Shown piece by piece: positions 21,896 through 33,743 of a stretch of 64,000 nt of DNA. This DNA comes from Rhinopomastus cyanomelas. Its lineage: Eukaryota; Chordata; Aves; Bucerotiformes; Rhinopomastidae. The notes beneath the pieces were generated by a model that saw only the letters and a list, made by a program, of their open reading frames with translations, had not been told where the DNA came from and did not search any database. A program made the position numbers and the translations under genes. Where the stretch lies: positions 62,001 to 126,000 of the forward strand of contig VXBP01003842.1 of NCBI GenBank assembly GCA_013400115.1, written 5' to 3'. Position 1 is the stretch's first letter, and the number at the start of each line of letters is the position of its first letter.

Positions 21896-24800
21896 ATGTC
21901 CACTGCCACTGTGCCTTACAGCTCTGTCAGCAATCAGCACATGCCCTCAGTCACACGGCTGATGACCAGTGACTGACTCAATGTGCTGTCAGGAGTTTTG
22001 CTGTGGGTACGGGATGTTCCTGATGTAGTTCTTTCCTTCCAGCTTGATGGGGAGGCACCGCTGGCCCTTGTAGATGCTGCCCTGGGATGCCAGACATGCC
22101 CCAGCGCTCACAGGTAAGGGATGTTTGCACAGAAACACACAGTTGTTATGGTGAGACCCAAGACTTCTCTTGTGACTCTTTGTTCTTTGCAGAGACCATC
22201 AGAAATGTGATCAGAAATGAACTGTGCAGGATCCCAGGGGCCTGTATGAGCCCCAACTGATCTCCTCTGGGTTCCTCAGAATTAATGTTTGAGTTGTAAC
22301 TCGTTGCCATACAGATAACTCCCCAAACAATGCTTGAACGTTGCTGGACACCACTTTTCTGTGGCTTCTGCATTACCAAGGGAGAAGATTTGGACAACAC
22401 ACTGACAGTGTACAATTCCCTCTCTCCATCCTGAGGCTCTTGGCACCTCTGAGTATTTGTAAGTCAGTGGGAGACGGGTGAGAGCCAAAAATCCAGAAAC
22501 TTGTGAGGGGGAGAAAAAGCCTGAAGAATTAATATTGGGTCACTGACTGTGAGCTGACATGTCCAAGTATTTTGCGGTCTTAGCAGCTTGTTCTTGGGCG
22601 GGTTCTGTGGTCAGATTCCTGCCTTGGCTAAGTCTTTCTGTTCTCAGGCTTCCCTTTCTTTCTACGGAGATACAGCATTGCATTATCCTCTCGTTTAAAT
22701 GCTCACATGGTTATGCTAATCCCTTTTTAATACAGAGAAACTCAGGCTGGGGTTTGATTTGGAGTCAGGTATGTAAATACAGCAATATGCAGCTCCAGAT
22801 ACTCATCTCGCCTGCAGATCCATCGGTGTGGTTCTTGAGGATTCTTTGTGTGGTCTTCACGCTGTTGTTTACTGTGTGCTTAGAGCATTTGATGGTGCTT
22901 TTCTTATCTTGTACGAATCTTCGTTTAGAAGATATCTGAGCGAATAACCCAGACTGTGTGTGCTAGTGTCCTTGGGCTGAGGGAGGTGTGAGTTCTTTGG
23001 TTCTGCTAAACCCAAAGCGGAGGAGATGCCACCCAGTCAGCCTATGCTTGTGCTTCCTTTGATGCCAATGCCAGCAAATCTTGATTAGTAAGGGAAAAAA
23101 AGCAACCTAACACAGGCAGCACTGGTGAGAGCCTATTGATTCTGCAATAATGTGTTTTAACAGAGGCATGCAGGAACCTGCCGTGGTGCTGAGCTGTGGG
23201 AAGTTCCTCCTCATTACACTCCCTCTGCCACGGGAGCATTCCTGTGTGTCACAGCATACGGGCTTCGCTGGGGATAGTCACATTTGTTAATCTGATGGAA
23301 GGAACAGGATGAAATAACAAGGAACAGTTCTCTTTCTTTCTGTTCTGGTATCCCGCAGATTATAATATCCTTTGGATGGGGGGAAAAAACCATCTCGTGG
23401 GAATCCTGAGAAAAAATAAGGCAACTGTGATTTAATAAAGCTCGCGGTGCCAGGCTGAGTTAGATCACAACTGAGTGGAGGTGTTTAATATTCCCTGTTC
23501 ATTAACTTCAGTGAACTTTCCATAGGGCTTAGCTCTTCCAAGGTTAATGGTTTGGATCTGGGTTTGAGAATTGACTTTGAAGGCTGCAGAACTTAAAAAG
23601 CTGTTAACTTTCCAGTTTGTTTGTTGACTCCGCTGCAAATAAGAGAACTGGGCCTTTTCTTCTGGATAATAAAAGTGGGCAAATATGTGAAATTAAAAAG
23701 TGACACGGTACATCGTCACGGATTTAGGATAAACAAACCCCTGCCAGTACTACCCCTTCTTGACGGGAACAGCTTAGCCAAACTTCATGGTGGGTGTTTG
23801 TATCAGATGGAGGTACTGAGCTAGTCAGCCCTTTGATGTGCAAAGCACACAGAGAAAAGTCCCATTTCTCTGCACACAGTAGGAGTGAAGCACCACAGAC
23901 AGCTTCTTGGCTCATAGCTCCAAGTGTTTTTGCAGAGAAGGGTTGATATCAGCTTCCTTTTTCAGGCGTAGGCTACCGAGAGTCCGCTCCTGCTCTTTCT
24001 CTCACGTGGGTGCGCATTTGTGCCTGCACTGACATTTGCTCTGCACGGCAATCCCTCTTCCTTTGCAGCTTAATCGCGTGAGGAGACCTCAAACGTGGTG
24101 TGAAGTGGGTCGGGGGGTTTTGTTCTTTAATTGTTGTGTTGGTTTCCAGGGAAAGGGCGCTGTCGCTCCTGCGTGATCCTGTTGGGCTTCTTGCAAACCC
24201 ACCTTCACAACCCAGATAAAGGAGTCGAAGAGACACCGTGTCCTTTCTCATGGAGACTTGGCCTTGATGCCGAGGAGTTGTCCTCCCTTCTGCTAACCCT
24301 TTTAAGCTCTTACTTCTGCACAGCAGAGCCGCAGAGATCTTAAATGATGAATAGGATGTGACATAGCACGAACAACCAGATAGGCAGCCAGTAGTGGCAG
24401 GTGAAACCTCCGTTGTGGGAAATCACTTCCATCTCACACTTGCAGGATCTGAGAGATCTCTGTGTGCCTCCTATCTTAGCAGATCTGGCTTTGTCAGGAG
24501 CCTTTATCATCAGGATGAATACGTGTTAGCGCTGGGGCATTTTGAGATCAGAGACTCTGGTGTACTCTCCTGCTAGCAGGTTGCCATGTGCCCATGGACA
24601 GTCCTTTGGGATGTAGCAGCTGAACTCTCCACCACATTACCCTAACCACTGCCAAATCAGAGCTTTTCCTGTAGGTAAATTAATCAAAGTAAAGATGGAT
24701 GAAAAAGACTCTTTTGATCTGCAGCTCCTCTTGGTTGCTTTACATCAGGTGATCACTAGGTGATAAATGAAAACTATCCACCAAGCAAGCACAGGGACAC

Positions 24801-25569
24801 CAACCACGTCCTATAAACACTTCTTTGTGGTGAAATATGGAGGCAGGAATAGATAAATCAGGTACTGCTGACTGAATGTTACCCTCTGTTGTTTGGAATC
24901 TGAGAAAATTTGCAAGCAAAATCTAGAAGTGAATCTCTGTATCTGCCACACAAAGTGTACTCAGACGTGACATGTGGAACCGCTGTTGTTCCAGCGCGCC
25001 CAGCATCATACGTGTCCTCTGCCAGTATAGGGCCTGCTTGGTGAGATGATTACACCAGAAACAGAAGCTGAATGTCTCGGAGGTTCAGCTCAGCAGCAGA
25101 GCCAGCCAGTGTGCCCATTAGAACCACAAACCTCTTTCATGCCTGGCCAGCCCCAAAGTTCTGTGCAGCAGGACTGGGGAAGGAAGCCTGTCATCTACAA
25201 TTATGCATATTTGCATCATCTTCTGTCATGCAAATCCCCCCACCCCAAGTAGCAGCAAACGTTTGGTTTGCATATGTAGGTCAGCCACAACTCTCCAGTG
25301 GTCTGACCTAAGCACTGGGAGCACAGGGTGTTGCTCACAGCTTCAGACCCACTGGCGGTTTCCCAGTTTACTAGACACACTCTCTTCTGACTTTTCATTT
25401 AATAAAGCATTTCCTTCCTGATTTGTGAAGGCACAGCTGACACAAGGTATTCACCATCACTGCGAGAGGAACTATTAACTTGATGGATAGTTCTTCAGGA
25501 GGAACTTTCTTGTTTTATAGAATAGCTCGAGGAATGTGTTGTTTTTCAGAATGGTAATTGAAGTGTTTC

Positions 25570-26012
25570 ACAGAATCACAGCCTGTTAGGGATTTGAAAG
25601 GACCTGGAAAGATCATCCAGTCCAATCTCCCCACCACAGCAGGATCACCTAGATCCTGTCTTGTCTTGATTTTCCCTTCAGTCCCTTCCCCAGCTTTGTT
25701 GCTCCTCTGGACCTGCTTCAACACCTGAATCTCTTTCTTGAAGGGAGAGGCTCAGTACTGTCCCCAGAACTCCAGGGGAGGCCTCCCCAATGCCCCGTAC
25801 AAGGGGAGAATGATGTCCCTAGTCCTGCTGGCCACCCTATTGCTGATCCAAGCCAGGATGCCATTGGCCTTCCAGGCTACCTGGGCACCCTGCTGGCTCC
25901 TGTTTAGCCAGTACTGCCAGGTCCCTCTCTACCAGTCTGCCCTCCAGCCACTTATCCCCCAGTCTGTAGCTGCAGGGATTGTTGTGGCCAAAGTGTAGGA
26001 CCCTGCACTTGG
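25570..26012 (-). mobile_element. CR1: CR1 copy with internal deletion
   Basis: An antisense tail (25570-25666) is followed by progressively more 5' CR1 ORF2 sequence (GCCATTGGCCTTCCAGG, TTGTTGTGGCCAAAGTG) with sequence missing between. It abuts a plus-strand copy at 26013. Confidence 0.8.
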
Positions 26013-26275
26013 GTCCTATCCAGTGATAGTACAAGGGGCAAGCTGGAACAGGGGAGGTTCCACATCAATATGAGAAGGAACTTCTTCCCGGTGAGGGTGA
26101 CAGAGCACTGGAAGAGGCTGCCCATGGTGGGTGCTGAGTCTCCTTCTCTGGAGACATTTAAAACCTGCCTGGACATGTTCCTGTGTGAATGGATCTAGGG
26201 CATCCTGCTGTGTGGAGGGACTGGACTGCATGATCTTTCGAGGTCCCTTCCAATCCCTCATGTTCTGTGACTCTT
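26013..26275 (+). mobile_element. CR1: CR1 fragment
   Basis: Sense 3' end (AGGTTCCACATCAATATGAG to CAATCCCTCATGTTCTGTGA), directly abutting the antisense copy to its left. Confidence 0.9.
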
Positions 26276-26877
26276 TTGATAGACAGAACTGATAGCTAGA
26301 CAGCTATGGTAGCTCAAAATCTGGATCCAAAGCTCACTGAGTAAGTCAAATTTATTGTTGAAGAAAAACTATACAGGAGAGCACAGTTTGTTCTGCTCTG
26401 CTTGCTCACCCCATCACCACTGTGCCCCTGGAAGATGATTCAGAATAGAAACTTCCTTCATCTTCTCCTCAGCACAGTCTAACAGATGTGCAGTTCTCCT
26501 CGGCAGGATACACATCCTTGTTCACTTGTTATCACCCAATAGCAACGATTTGTTCTTACCAACAACTGCCTCTGAGCAAGGGGCTTGGGAAGGAAGCTTG
26601 CATTTAAAAGCACACAGCAGCTTTACATTTCCCTTTTCCTCACAGGGAACAGATGAGCTAAACATTCCTGTATTTTCTCTCCTGCTGCTGTAGGTCCAGC
26701 TTGCAGGATTCAGCAGGGTACAACAGCCTTCTGCTTTACTTTGCTCCCTTATTACTACTCAGCCTATACTTTACTCCCCTACCTTGCAGTAGCTGAACAC
26801 CAGGTACTGACTTCATGCTGCACACTGCAGCCCACCTCTATTTTTCTCAACATGAAATTAAGGTTTTATCTGTACAG

Positions 26878-27330
26878 TCCAGTGCAAACTGGGTATCTGG
26901 TCTATTACAGCTGCTCTGGTGGAGGGATCTTGGAGTTTTTGTGGATAACAAACTAAAAATGAAATGGCAATGAGTCCTTGTGGTCCAGAAGGCCAACAGG
27001 GTGTTGGGTTGGGTCAACAGGAGGGTGTCTAGCAGATCAAGGGAGGTTTTTCTACCCCTTTATTCTATTTTGGTGAGAGTGCACCTGGAATCCTGTGTCC
27101 AGTTCTGGTCTCCCCAGTTCAGAAGGGCTAGAGAATGAATGGAGAGAGCTCAGTGCAGAGCTACGAGGGTGATTGGAGCTCTGGAACAACTGCCTTATGA
27201 AGAGAGATTGAGAACATTGGGACTTTTTAGTTTGGATAAAAGAAGGCTCTTAGAAGATTTATTTCCTGTCTATAAATCCATGAGGGGTGGGTGCCAAGCA
27301 GAAAGGAATTCTCTCTGTTCAATGGTGTCT
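26878..27330 (+). mobile_element. CR1: CR1-related element, copy A
   Basis: Starts TCCAGTGCAAACTGGG and runs through CTTGGAGTTTTTGTGGATAA and CCTTATGAAGAGAGATTGAG. It lacks the tail. It begins at the same internal base as the copy at 33744. Confidence 0.75.
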
Positions 27331-28017
27331 TCTTTATGAACTACTGCTGACCTGGGGAAAAAGGTCTACACCTGCAGAACCAAAGTTACTGGTAGATTTG
27401 AGAGCTTCATCAGCTTCTCAGAGACAGGAGCTTTGTCTCAACCTTTTTATCTTGACTTTTTAACTTGCAGCTGAATGGAAATTTTTGCTGTGTTTCTTTC
27501 AATTTGACTTTCATTTAAACGATTTCTTGTGACGTCCAGTTCCAGCCCTGCTCCCTCTCCGGAGCATGACTTCAGTGACAGCTCCTTCTCTGCCTTTTTC
27601 CCCAGGTCGGGTACGCCAAGCCCTAGCAGCCAGGCAGCATTCCCCGGGGCGCAGCGCCACCGCCTGCCTGCGCCTTGGATTCCATAAACCTCTCGTTCAG
27701 ACACTGACAGCAGCCCCTTCACTCACATCAGCGACTTCATTGCCTCTTAACCAGTACTGTGAGGGATTCGTGTAACTGCGGGTAAGACCAATCTCTTCCT
27801 GACATTGCAAAGCTGGGGTCTGTATTTTCAAACTGCACTCCACAGACCCAGTGTGTAAAGTCCAGACGTTAACATGACCAGCAGTTACTCAGCAGAGACT
27901 GTGCCACTAGCTGGGGGACACAGGTGAGGGGTGACCTGGCACTGCTGTTTGGACTCAAATCATTTGAAGTGTCTCTTCAGCCACCCTGACGGTGTGATCC
28001 TCTAGCACTAAATCACT

Positions 28018-28380
28018 GATGAGAACACTTGGAAGGAGACTGAGGGGTGACTTCATTAATGCTGATAAATATGTGAAAGGTGGGTGTCAGGAGGATGGAG
28101 CCAGGCTCTGCTCTGGGGCACCCAATGATAGGACAAGGGTCAACGAGTGTGAGCTGGAACAGAGGAGGTTCCACATCAATCTGAGAAGAAACTTCTTTCC
28201 AGTGAGGATGACAGAGCCCTGGCAGGGGCTGCCCAGGGGGGTTGTGGAGTCTCCTTCTCTAGAGACGTTTAAAACCCACCAGGTTCCTGTGTGACTTGAT
28301 CTAGGGGGTCCTGCTGTGGCAGGCAGATTGGACTGGATGATCCTTCAAGTTCCTTTCCAATCCCTAATGTTCTGTGAATG
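28018..28380 (+). mobile_element. CR1: CR1 fragment
   Basis: Sense copy from GGAGACTGAGGGGTGACTTC to the tail CAATCCCTAATGTTCTGTGA. It ends about 180 bases before the TTLL11 CpG island. Confidence 0.92.
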
Positions 28381-28780
28381 TGTTTCCAGTGCTCCCGGCA
28401 GCAGGTATGGGGCAGGCTGAAGGGCCTCACTGCCTCACTCTCACAGCCAGGCCCAGCCCTGCCAGTCGCACGCCCTGCCACGGGATTTGGATTAAAAATC
28501 ATTCAAAACCCCGTATAAACTCATCAGCAGCCATCAGCACAGGTCGTTAAGATGGCCATGCTAGGCACGGTGAGGGGACTTGGACTGAGCGGTGGTGCCG
28601 GTGCTGGCACACGAGGCTTTGCCTCTGTAACGGCTCCAACCCGCTCCCACCCCACCCACCCCGCGATAAGGGACCCACCGAAGGACTTTCACCTGTCAGA
28701 CGCACCCCGAGAGTCAGAAAGGGCCTCAGGCGGTGCCCAGAAGGCGGAGGTACCCGCGGGGGCGGTGTCTCGCCCGGCAC

Positions 28781-28913
28781 CGCCTGCTTCCAAGATGGCG
28801 GCTCCGCCCGCTTCCAAAATGGCGTCACTGCCCGCTTCCAAAATGGCGCCTTTCCAAACCGGCCTCCCCGGAAGCGGCCGCGGCGGCCCTGCCCGCTCTC
28901 AAAATGGCCGCCG
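28781..28913 (+). repeat. 24-bp tandem array of YY1-type sites
   Basis: Three consecutive 24-base units (28781-28804, 28805-28828, 28829-28852) each read roughly CGCCCGCTTCCAAAATGGCG. A fourth diverged unit lies at 28890-28913. Each unit carries CAAGATGGCGGC or CAAAATGGCG, the core recognised by the zinc-finger factor YY1. The array is directly upstream of the TTLL11 start and inside its CpG island. An open frame reads through it as a repeated PASKMA motif, most likely without meaning. Confidence 0.85.
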
Positions 28914-29054
28914 CGGCTACAGGATGTCCTGGCCGGCGACGCGGGGCGGGGCGAGCTCCCAGCGCGGCCATTGGCCCCTAGCGCGGCCCGTCCGCCACCC
29001 CCGCGCTCATGGCAACGCGCGGGGGGCGGTGGGGCCGGGGTTGTGTGCGGTGGG

Positions 29055-29321
29055 ATGGAGCCGGCCCAGGAGGCGGAGGAGCCGCCACCGGGCTCTCCGG
29101 CCCTCCCTACCGAGGAGCCCCCACCGCCGCCTCCCGGGGAAGGGGCAGCGGCAGCACCCGGGCGGCAGCGGAACCCGCAGGGCTCGGGCAGGGGGCGTCG
29201 GGCCCCAAGGGAAGGGGGCGGCAGTGCCGCCCGGCGGCCCCGCGTTACGGTTGACAGTTCCAAGGCCAAGACTTCGCTGGAGGCGCTGAAAATCAGCCTG
29301 AGGCAGCTCCGCTGGAGGGAG
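29055..29321 (+). CDS. TTLL11: TTLL11 coding exon 1
   Basis: This exon has 89 codons, MEPAQEAEEPP to RQLRWRE, ending at GAG before a gtgagt donor, phase 0. A proline/alanine/glycine-rich leader is followed by TVDSSKAKTSLEALKIS, the conserved N-terminal TTLL11 block. The ATG at 29055 has G at -3 and G at +4, a good context. The frame stays open back to 28971 but without another in-frame ATG (28971 itself is TTG). An out-of-frame ATG at 29009 precedes it. Confidence 0.9.
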
Positions 29322-29453
29322 GTGAGTGGACGTGGGGGGCTCTCACAGGACCCCCTGCTCTTAGTCCCCCACTCTACCTCCGGCAGGGCCCAGTTCCGGC
29401 CCGGCGCTGCCCCCGCTGCTTTTTATGCTGGGGGACCCCTCATCTGCTGTTGC

Positions 29454-29706
29454 GGATAGGACCAGGGGAAATGGCCTCGGGCTGCACCAGCGGAGGTTTG
29501 GGTTGGCCGTGAGGGAAAACTTCTTCCTAGAAGTGTCCTCAGGCCTCCTCAGGGAGGGGGTTGAAATGCCATCCCTGCATATGTTGAAAAGTCGTGGAGG
29601 TCTGGAGCTCAGGGACAGGGTCTGGCGGTGGGTTGGGACAGCTGGCTTCACGGTTGGACTCGATGATCTTAAAAGTCTTTCCCAGCCTAAACGATTCTGT
29701 GATTCC
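29454..29706 (+). mobile_element. CR1: CR1 fragment
   Basis: Sense copy (GATAGGACCAGGGGAAATGG to GGACTCGATGATCTTAAAAG and ACGATTCTGTGATTCC). Different subfamily from the common one. Confidence 0.9.
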
Positions 29707-31907
29707 TCCTCCTCCCCTGCCTCCCTGACCCAGGGCCAGAGCAGGCTCAGTCATCCAGCAGCTCATTCATCTCCTCCCTGGAGGCATTTCTAAGGACATG
29801 TCAGGTCTGGAGGCTGCTTGATCTGTGCCAAAGTGTGGCATGGCCCGTTATGCAAACCAAACTAGAGGTAATTGGATATTATGCTTCAGAGCGTAAACAG
29901 ATCGCTGAAAAGGGCAAGAGAGAAGCCTCCCCCTATGTAGAAACGTTTGGCACGTTGGGTCATTTCATGCTTTTTTCCCTTTGGCCCATCCCTTGTGGTG
30001 TGGGGACGTGACATAAGGCAGCGGGCAAGTTGTGACCTGATAGCTGAGCCGTCAGATCAGATGGTAAAGCCTCTTCATCGCAGATTATCTTGAAGATCAT
30101 GTGTATGAATGAAACCACACTACACCACTTAAAAAATCATACATAACAGGCTTTAACCTTACAAATTACTTGTGTAGGGGAAGCATGGCTTTATTTTTTC
30201 CCCTACAGCTTGAATCATGTGTTTCTTCTGTGCTATGTTCACTGTAAATCCTGGAGAGATTCCCCATATTTATCTTGTTACAGATGCTAAACTGTTCTCA
30301 AATTCTTAAGATTTCCTTTGCTTAGTAACTTTTTAAATGGCTTTATTGAAGTTGAGATGGATTCTGTGAGCTTTTTTGGGAACTTCCTTAGGAAGGAGGG
30401 TGCTTGTAAGCCATTTGGAAGAGGGAGGTTGGAGGAGGTTTTAAGTGGAAGGATAATACCCCAGGATGAACTGTTTGCGTGCAGAGCGTGAGTGCAGCAG
30501 CATGATCTGTAGCACCTGATGGTTCTGTGCATGTGCTGCTTTCTGAATAAAATCTCTACGGGCTTGGGGCAGACAGGATATACTCTGTTGTTCCAAACCT
30601 CAGAGTTACACACGATAGACTTATTCTCTGCAGGATTGAGTAGCAGAAAATATCCATTGTGTGATTATTCGTAGTGTCCCAGATACCTAATGCTGTGAAG
30701 ACACATAAGTTTGTGTTCTTTGCCAGGAAGAGTAATGTCTTCTTGTTCTGTCTTCACAAAATTTCTTTTCAAGTTTTTTCTTATTTAAATCCAGTGGGAG
30801 AACTTTGCACAAATCTCTCTGCACAAACGCACTGGTTCTCTCCTCTGGCTTTTATGGTGGTGAAACACCAGAGGCATGAAATGCAAACCTCTGTGAGTAC
30901 CTCCCTTGTCCCTCAGTGCTGTGTGAAGTGTTCACCAGCAGCCCTGCACTGTGTTTTACTCAGTTGCCACAGGGCAAGGGGGGCTTCACGTGTAATTTTC
31001 TCATTCTTATGGTGAAGTTTTATGTTCCAAGGGCTGGGTGCTGTTCCAGCGAGTGTTTCTGACCTCTCAAGTTAAGTTATCCCCGTGCATGACGTTGGTA
31101 ACGAGCCAAAGTGACTGGTTAACTGGCTTTTCTGTTCCCTGACTTTTGCATATCTGTCTTGCACTTGGCATTCTGTCCTGCAAATCGACTTGCTCTCGTT
31201 CCTCTCGCCGCTATCTCCATTCATCAGCATCCCCCTTCCTCCTGCACCCCCCAATAGCAATTCCTTGAGCCTTTACTTCATCGTTCTCATTTACTGTCTC
31301 CCTCAATATCTCTTCTCCTCCATCCATTAGTTCAGTCAATATTTTTCATTTAGTCTGCTTCTTCCTCGCCTGGCCTCTCCGCACTCTTTATTAAGAGGAG
31401 ACCTAATACAGCATTTCGTGCCGCTCAGCTGTTCCACCCTGGTGGCCAATAATTCATGCCCTGTAAACAAGTCCCTGTGATGTATCTGTGTGTTTTCCAG
31501 CTTATAAATAGGTTGATAAGTAAAGATTTGACATTATCTTCTGCCTAGAAAGTCTTTTCTTGTGTGAGTACAGATGTGTTAATACTTCTTCTTTTGTTCT
31601 CTTTCATTTTCCTTGTCCTTTCCTTTTGTTTCCACACCCCCTTCCCCAAGGGTTGCAAACCTAATGGAAGGGGAAGCAGCATTGGCTGTGATTTCACTAG
31701 TGGTGCTTGCAGTGGGGGATATGAAGGTGAAAGTCTCAAGGACCAGAGCAAGGCCAACAGGCTGGCAGAGCATCAGTAGGCAGGTTGCTTAGGGTTGAAG
31801 ACAAAAATAAACAACGGTAAGATGAGAAATCTAATAAACACTTTAATCCAAGTTATTGATAATCTTGAAAGCTTTTCCCTTCAAATGTTAGCAAAAGCAG
31901 CACTCAA

Positions 31908-32090
31908 GTGAGGGTGACAGAGCTCTGGAAGGGGCTGCCCGTGGTGCTTGTGGAGTCTCCTTCCCTGCAGACGTTTAAAACCTTCCTGGATGTGTTCCTG
32001 TGTGGCTGGATCTAGGGGATCCTGCTGTGGTGGGGGGATTGGACTGGATGATCTGTCGAGGTCCCTTCCAATCCCTAAAGATTCTGTGAA
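31908..32090 (+). mobile_element. CR1: CR1 tail fragment
   Basis: Sense tail of the common subfamily (GAGGGTGACAGAGCTCTGG to CAATCCCTAAAGATTCTGTG). Confidence 0.92.
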
Positions 32091-33535
32091 ACAACTGTTG
32101 GTGTCCGTGGAGCCTTGGAAATCACTATTGCAGCAGGACCAGCAGAGGGAACACAGATGTTGTTTCTTGTAGGATCTGTAACAGTAAGGTGACAAAAATC
32201 TTGGGAGCAGTGAAGAAATGCTTGTGCTTTCAATCTTGATGGTTCAGGGGTTGGTATTCTGCTGCTGTCTCTCGTATGGTGCTTTTCTGTTCTGCTTGCT
32301 GTGGGATGTGTTGGCAGGAGACATCGCTGGGCTTTTTAAACGGGCTTCGCTTTATCGATACCTTCTTTTACCTGATGGATGATGCTATTACAGTGTCCTG
32401 CAGGCTCTGAAATCCCCTTGCTGTGGTTTCCCTGACTTTCTGGAAGAGCTCTGTGTCGGTAATGGCCTGGTACTGCGGCGTGCTCCCTCGTGGTTTGTAG
32501 AAGGCGTTCCGCTCCACGTGATTGCGGGCTTTTCCTCATCGTTAGCAGTTAATGTCATCAAGCCAACACATGGCAAATGCCATTATGAGGCAGAAAAGGA
32601 AGGGAAAGGAATATGCTAGCCATGGCTGAGCACTTCATTCTCTGGCACCGCTACCTGAGGAAGAGGTGAAAGAGTCTGAGAGGGCAGTTGCGCTGTTGAG
32701 ATCTTGTTATCAGATGCAGAGGACAGGAAGGAAGAAACCCTTCTATTTCCATTGTTGTTCAGCTTTGTGAATTTTGAGTAAATATAATAATCAGCCCTGT
32801 CTGGGGTGTCGCACAGGACTGGACCTTCTAAAGAGCATCGCAGGATTGTCGCGTGTCTGCCAGTGAAACCAGTCACTCCCATCACAGGGCTGGACTCCCT
32901 GATGTGGTGTGTCAGGTTCTTTTAGATGAACGTGATACGCCAGATGAAATAATGGGCGCAAATTGAACTCACACCCCCAGTTTATTCATCACTTAATGAA
33001 TTATTTCTTGAAGCAGCTTTCAATTACCAGGAAAACGGAGGAAGCAGATGTCTTGGGCATCAAATATCCCAGCGTTCAGGCTTTCCTTTGCCTCCCTGTG
33101 CAGTAGCTGCGTGACAGCGTCGAGGTAGTTTGATATTTTATGCTGACTAGAAGACAAGAATCTTTTAACTTGTGGTGAGACGTGATGGAACAGACCGATG
33201 CGACCCGTGAGGCAATTTCAATGATTGGCTTCTAATCAAAAGGTAGAAATGACCTGTCACACCGATGTGACTGATGGATTGTTAATGGTGGCAAAGTTGT
33301 GGAAACGTTCCCAGTTTGTGGCTCCTTGTTTATTCGTTCTGAGAGATGTTCCCCAGCTCTGAATAAAAAAAGATGTAGGGAAGTTAGAGTTAGAAGGGAT
33401 TCCATAAATATATTAATAGTAAAAGCAAGAATAAAGGAAGTGGAGGCCCCCTGCTTAAATGAGGTGGCAGCCCTGATACCTGATGACACAGAGAAGGCAG
33501 AACTGCTTCGTAAGTTTAAAAAAATCAATTAAAAA

Positions 33536-33743
33536 TGTGTCCAGTTCTGGTCTCCCCAATTCAAGAGGGCTAGAGAGTGAATGGAGAGAGTTAGCACAGT
33601 GCTACAAGGATGGTTGGGGGTCTGTACAATTTTAACTCTGCATTATGATTCCATAACTTCTCCAGTGAAGTGATCCTGCTGTGGCAGGGGGATTGGACTA
33701 GATGATCTTTCGGGGTCCCTTCCAATCCCTAATGATTCTATGA
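33536..33743 (+). mobile_element. CR1: CR1 copy with internal deletion
   Basis: Sense piece TGTGTCCAGTTCTGGTCTCC, then a gap in homology, then the tail ending AATGATTCTATGA. Immediately followed by the element at 33744. Confidence 0.8.

Larger units (their letters stand above)
20775..29054. other. Divergent intergenic region between the NOS1AP-family gene and TTLL11
   Basis: This 8.3 kb region separates two head-to-head genes and includes both promoters and 5' UTRs. CR1 copies lie at 21500-21895, 25570-26275, 26878-27330 and 28018-28380. The stretch 21900-25560 is mostly unique-looking and AT-richer, with no convincing coding exon. The longest frame (126 codons from 22559) has no recognisable domain or splice context. 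Confidence 0.7.
28560..29330. promoter_or_regulatory. TTLL11: CpG island promoter of TTLL11
   Basis: This CpG-dense block ends in the first TTLL11 coding exon. It contains an inverted CCAAT box (ATTGG at 28970-28974, about 80 bases before the ATG), an ETS-type CCGGAAG near 28868, and the array of YY1-type ATGGCG sites at 28781-28913. There is no clear TATA box, consistent with a housekeeping-style start. Edges are judged by eye. Confidence 0.8.

Noticed and set aside
22559..22939. 126-codon plus-strand frame with hydrophobic stretches
   Set aside because: No recognisable domain, no splice or promoter context, and composition typical of AT-richer noncoding DNA; it most likely arose by chance.
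25570..26275. Twin-priming (5' inversion) of a single CR1
   Set aside because: Both halves carry their own 3' tail, so two insertions explain it better than one inverted element.
28547..29289. Overlapping 240-codon frames on both strands in the TTLL11 CpG island
   Set aside because: Stop codons are rare in such GC-rich DNA. The plus-strand frame differs from the TTLL11 frame and its PASKMA repeat comes from the YY1-site array.
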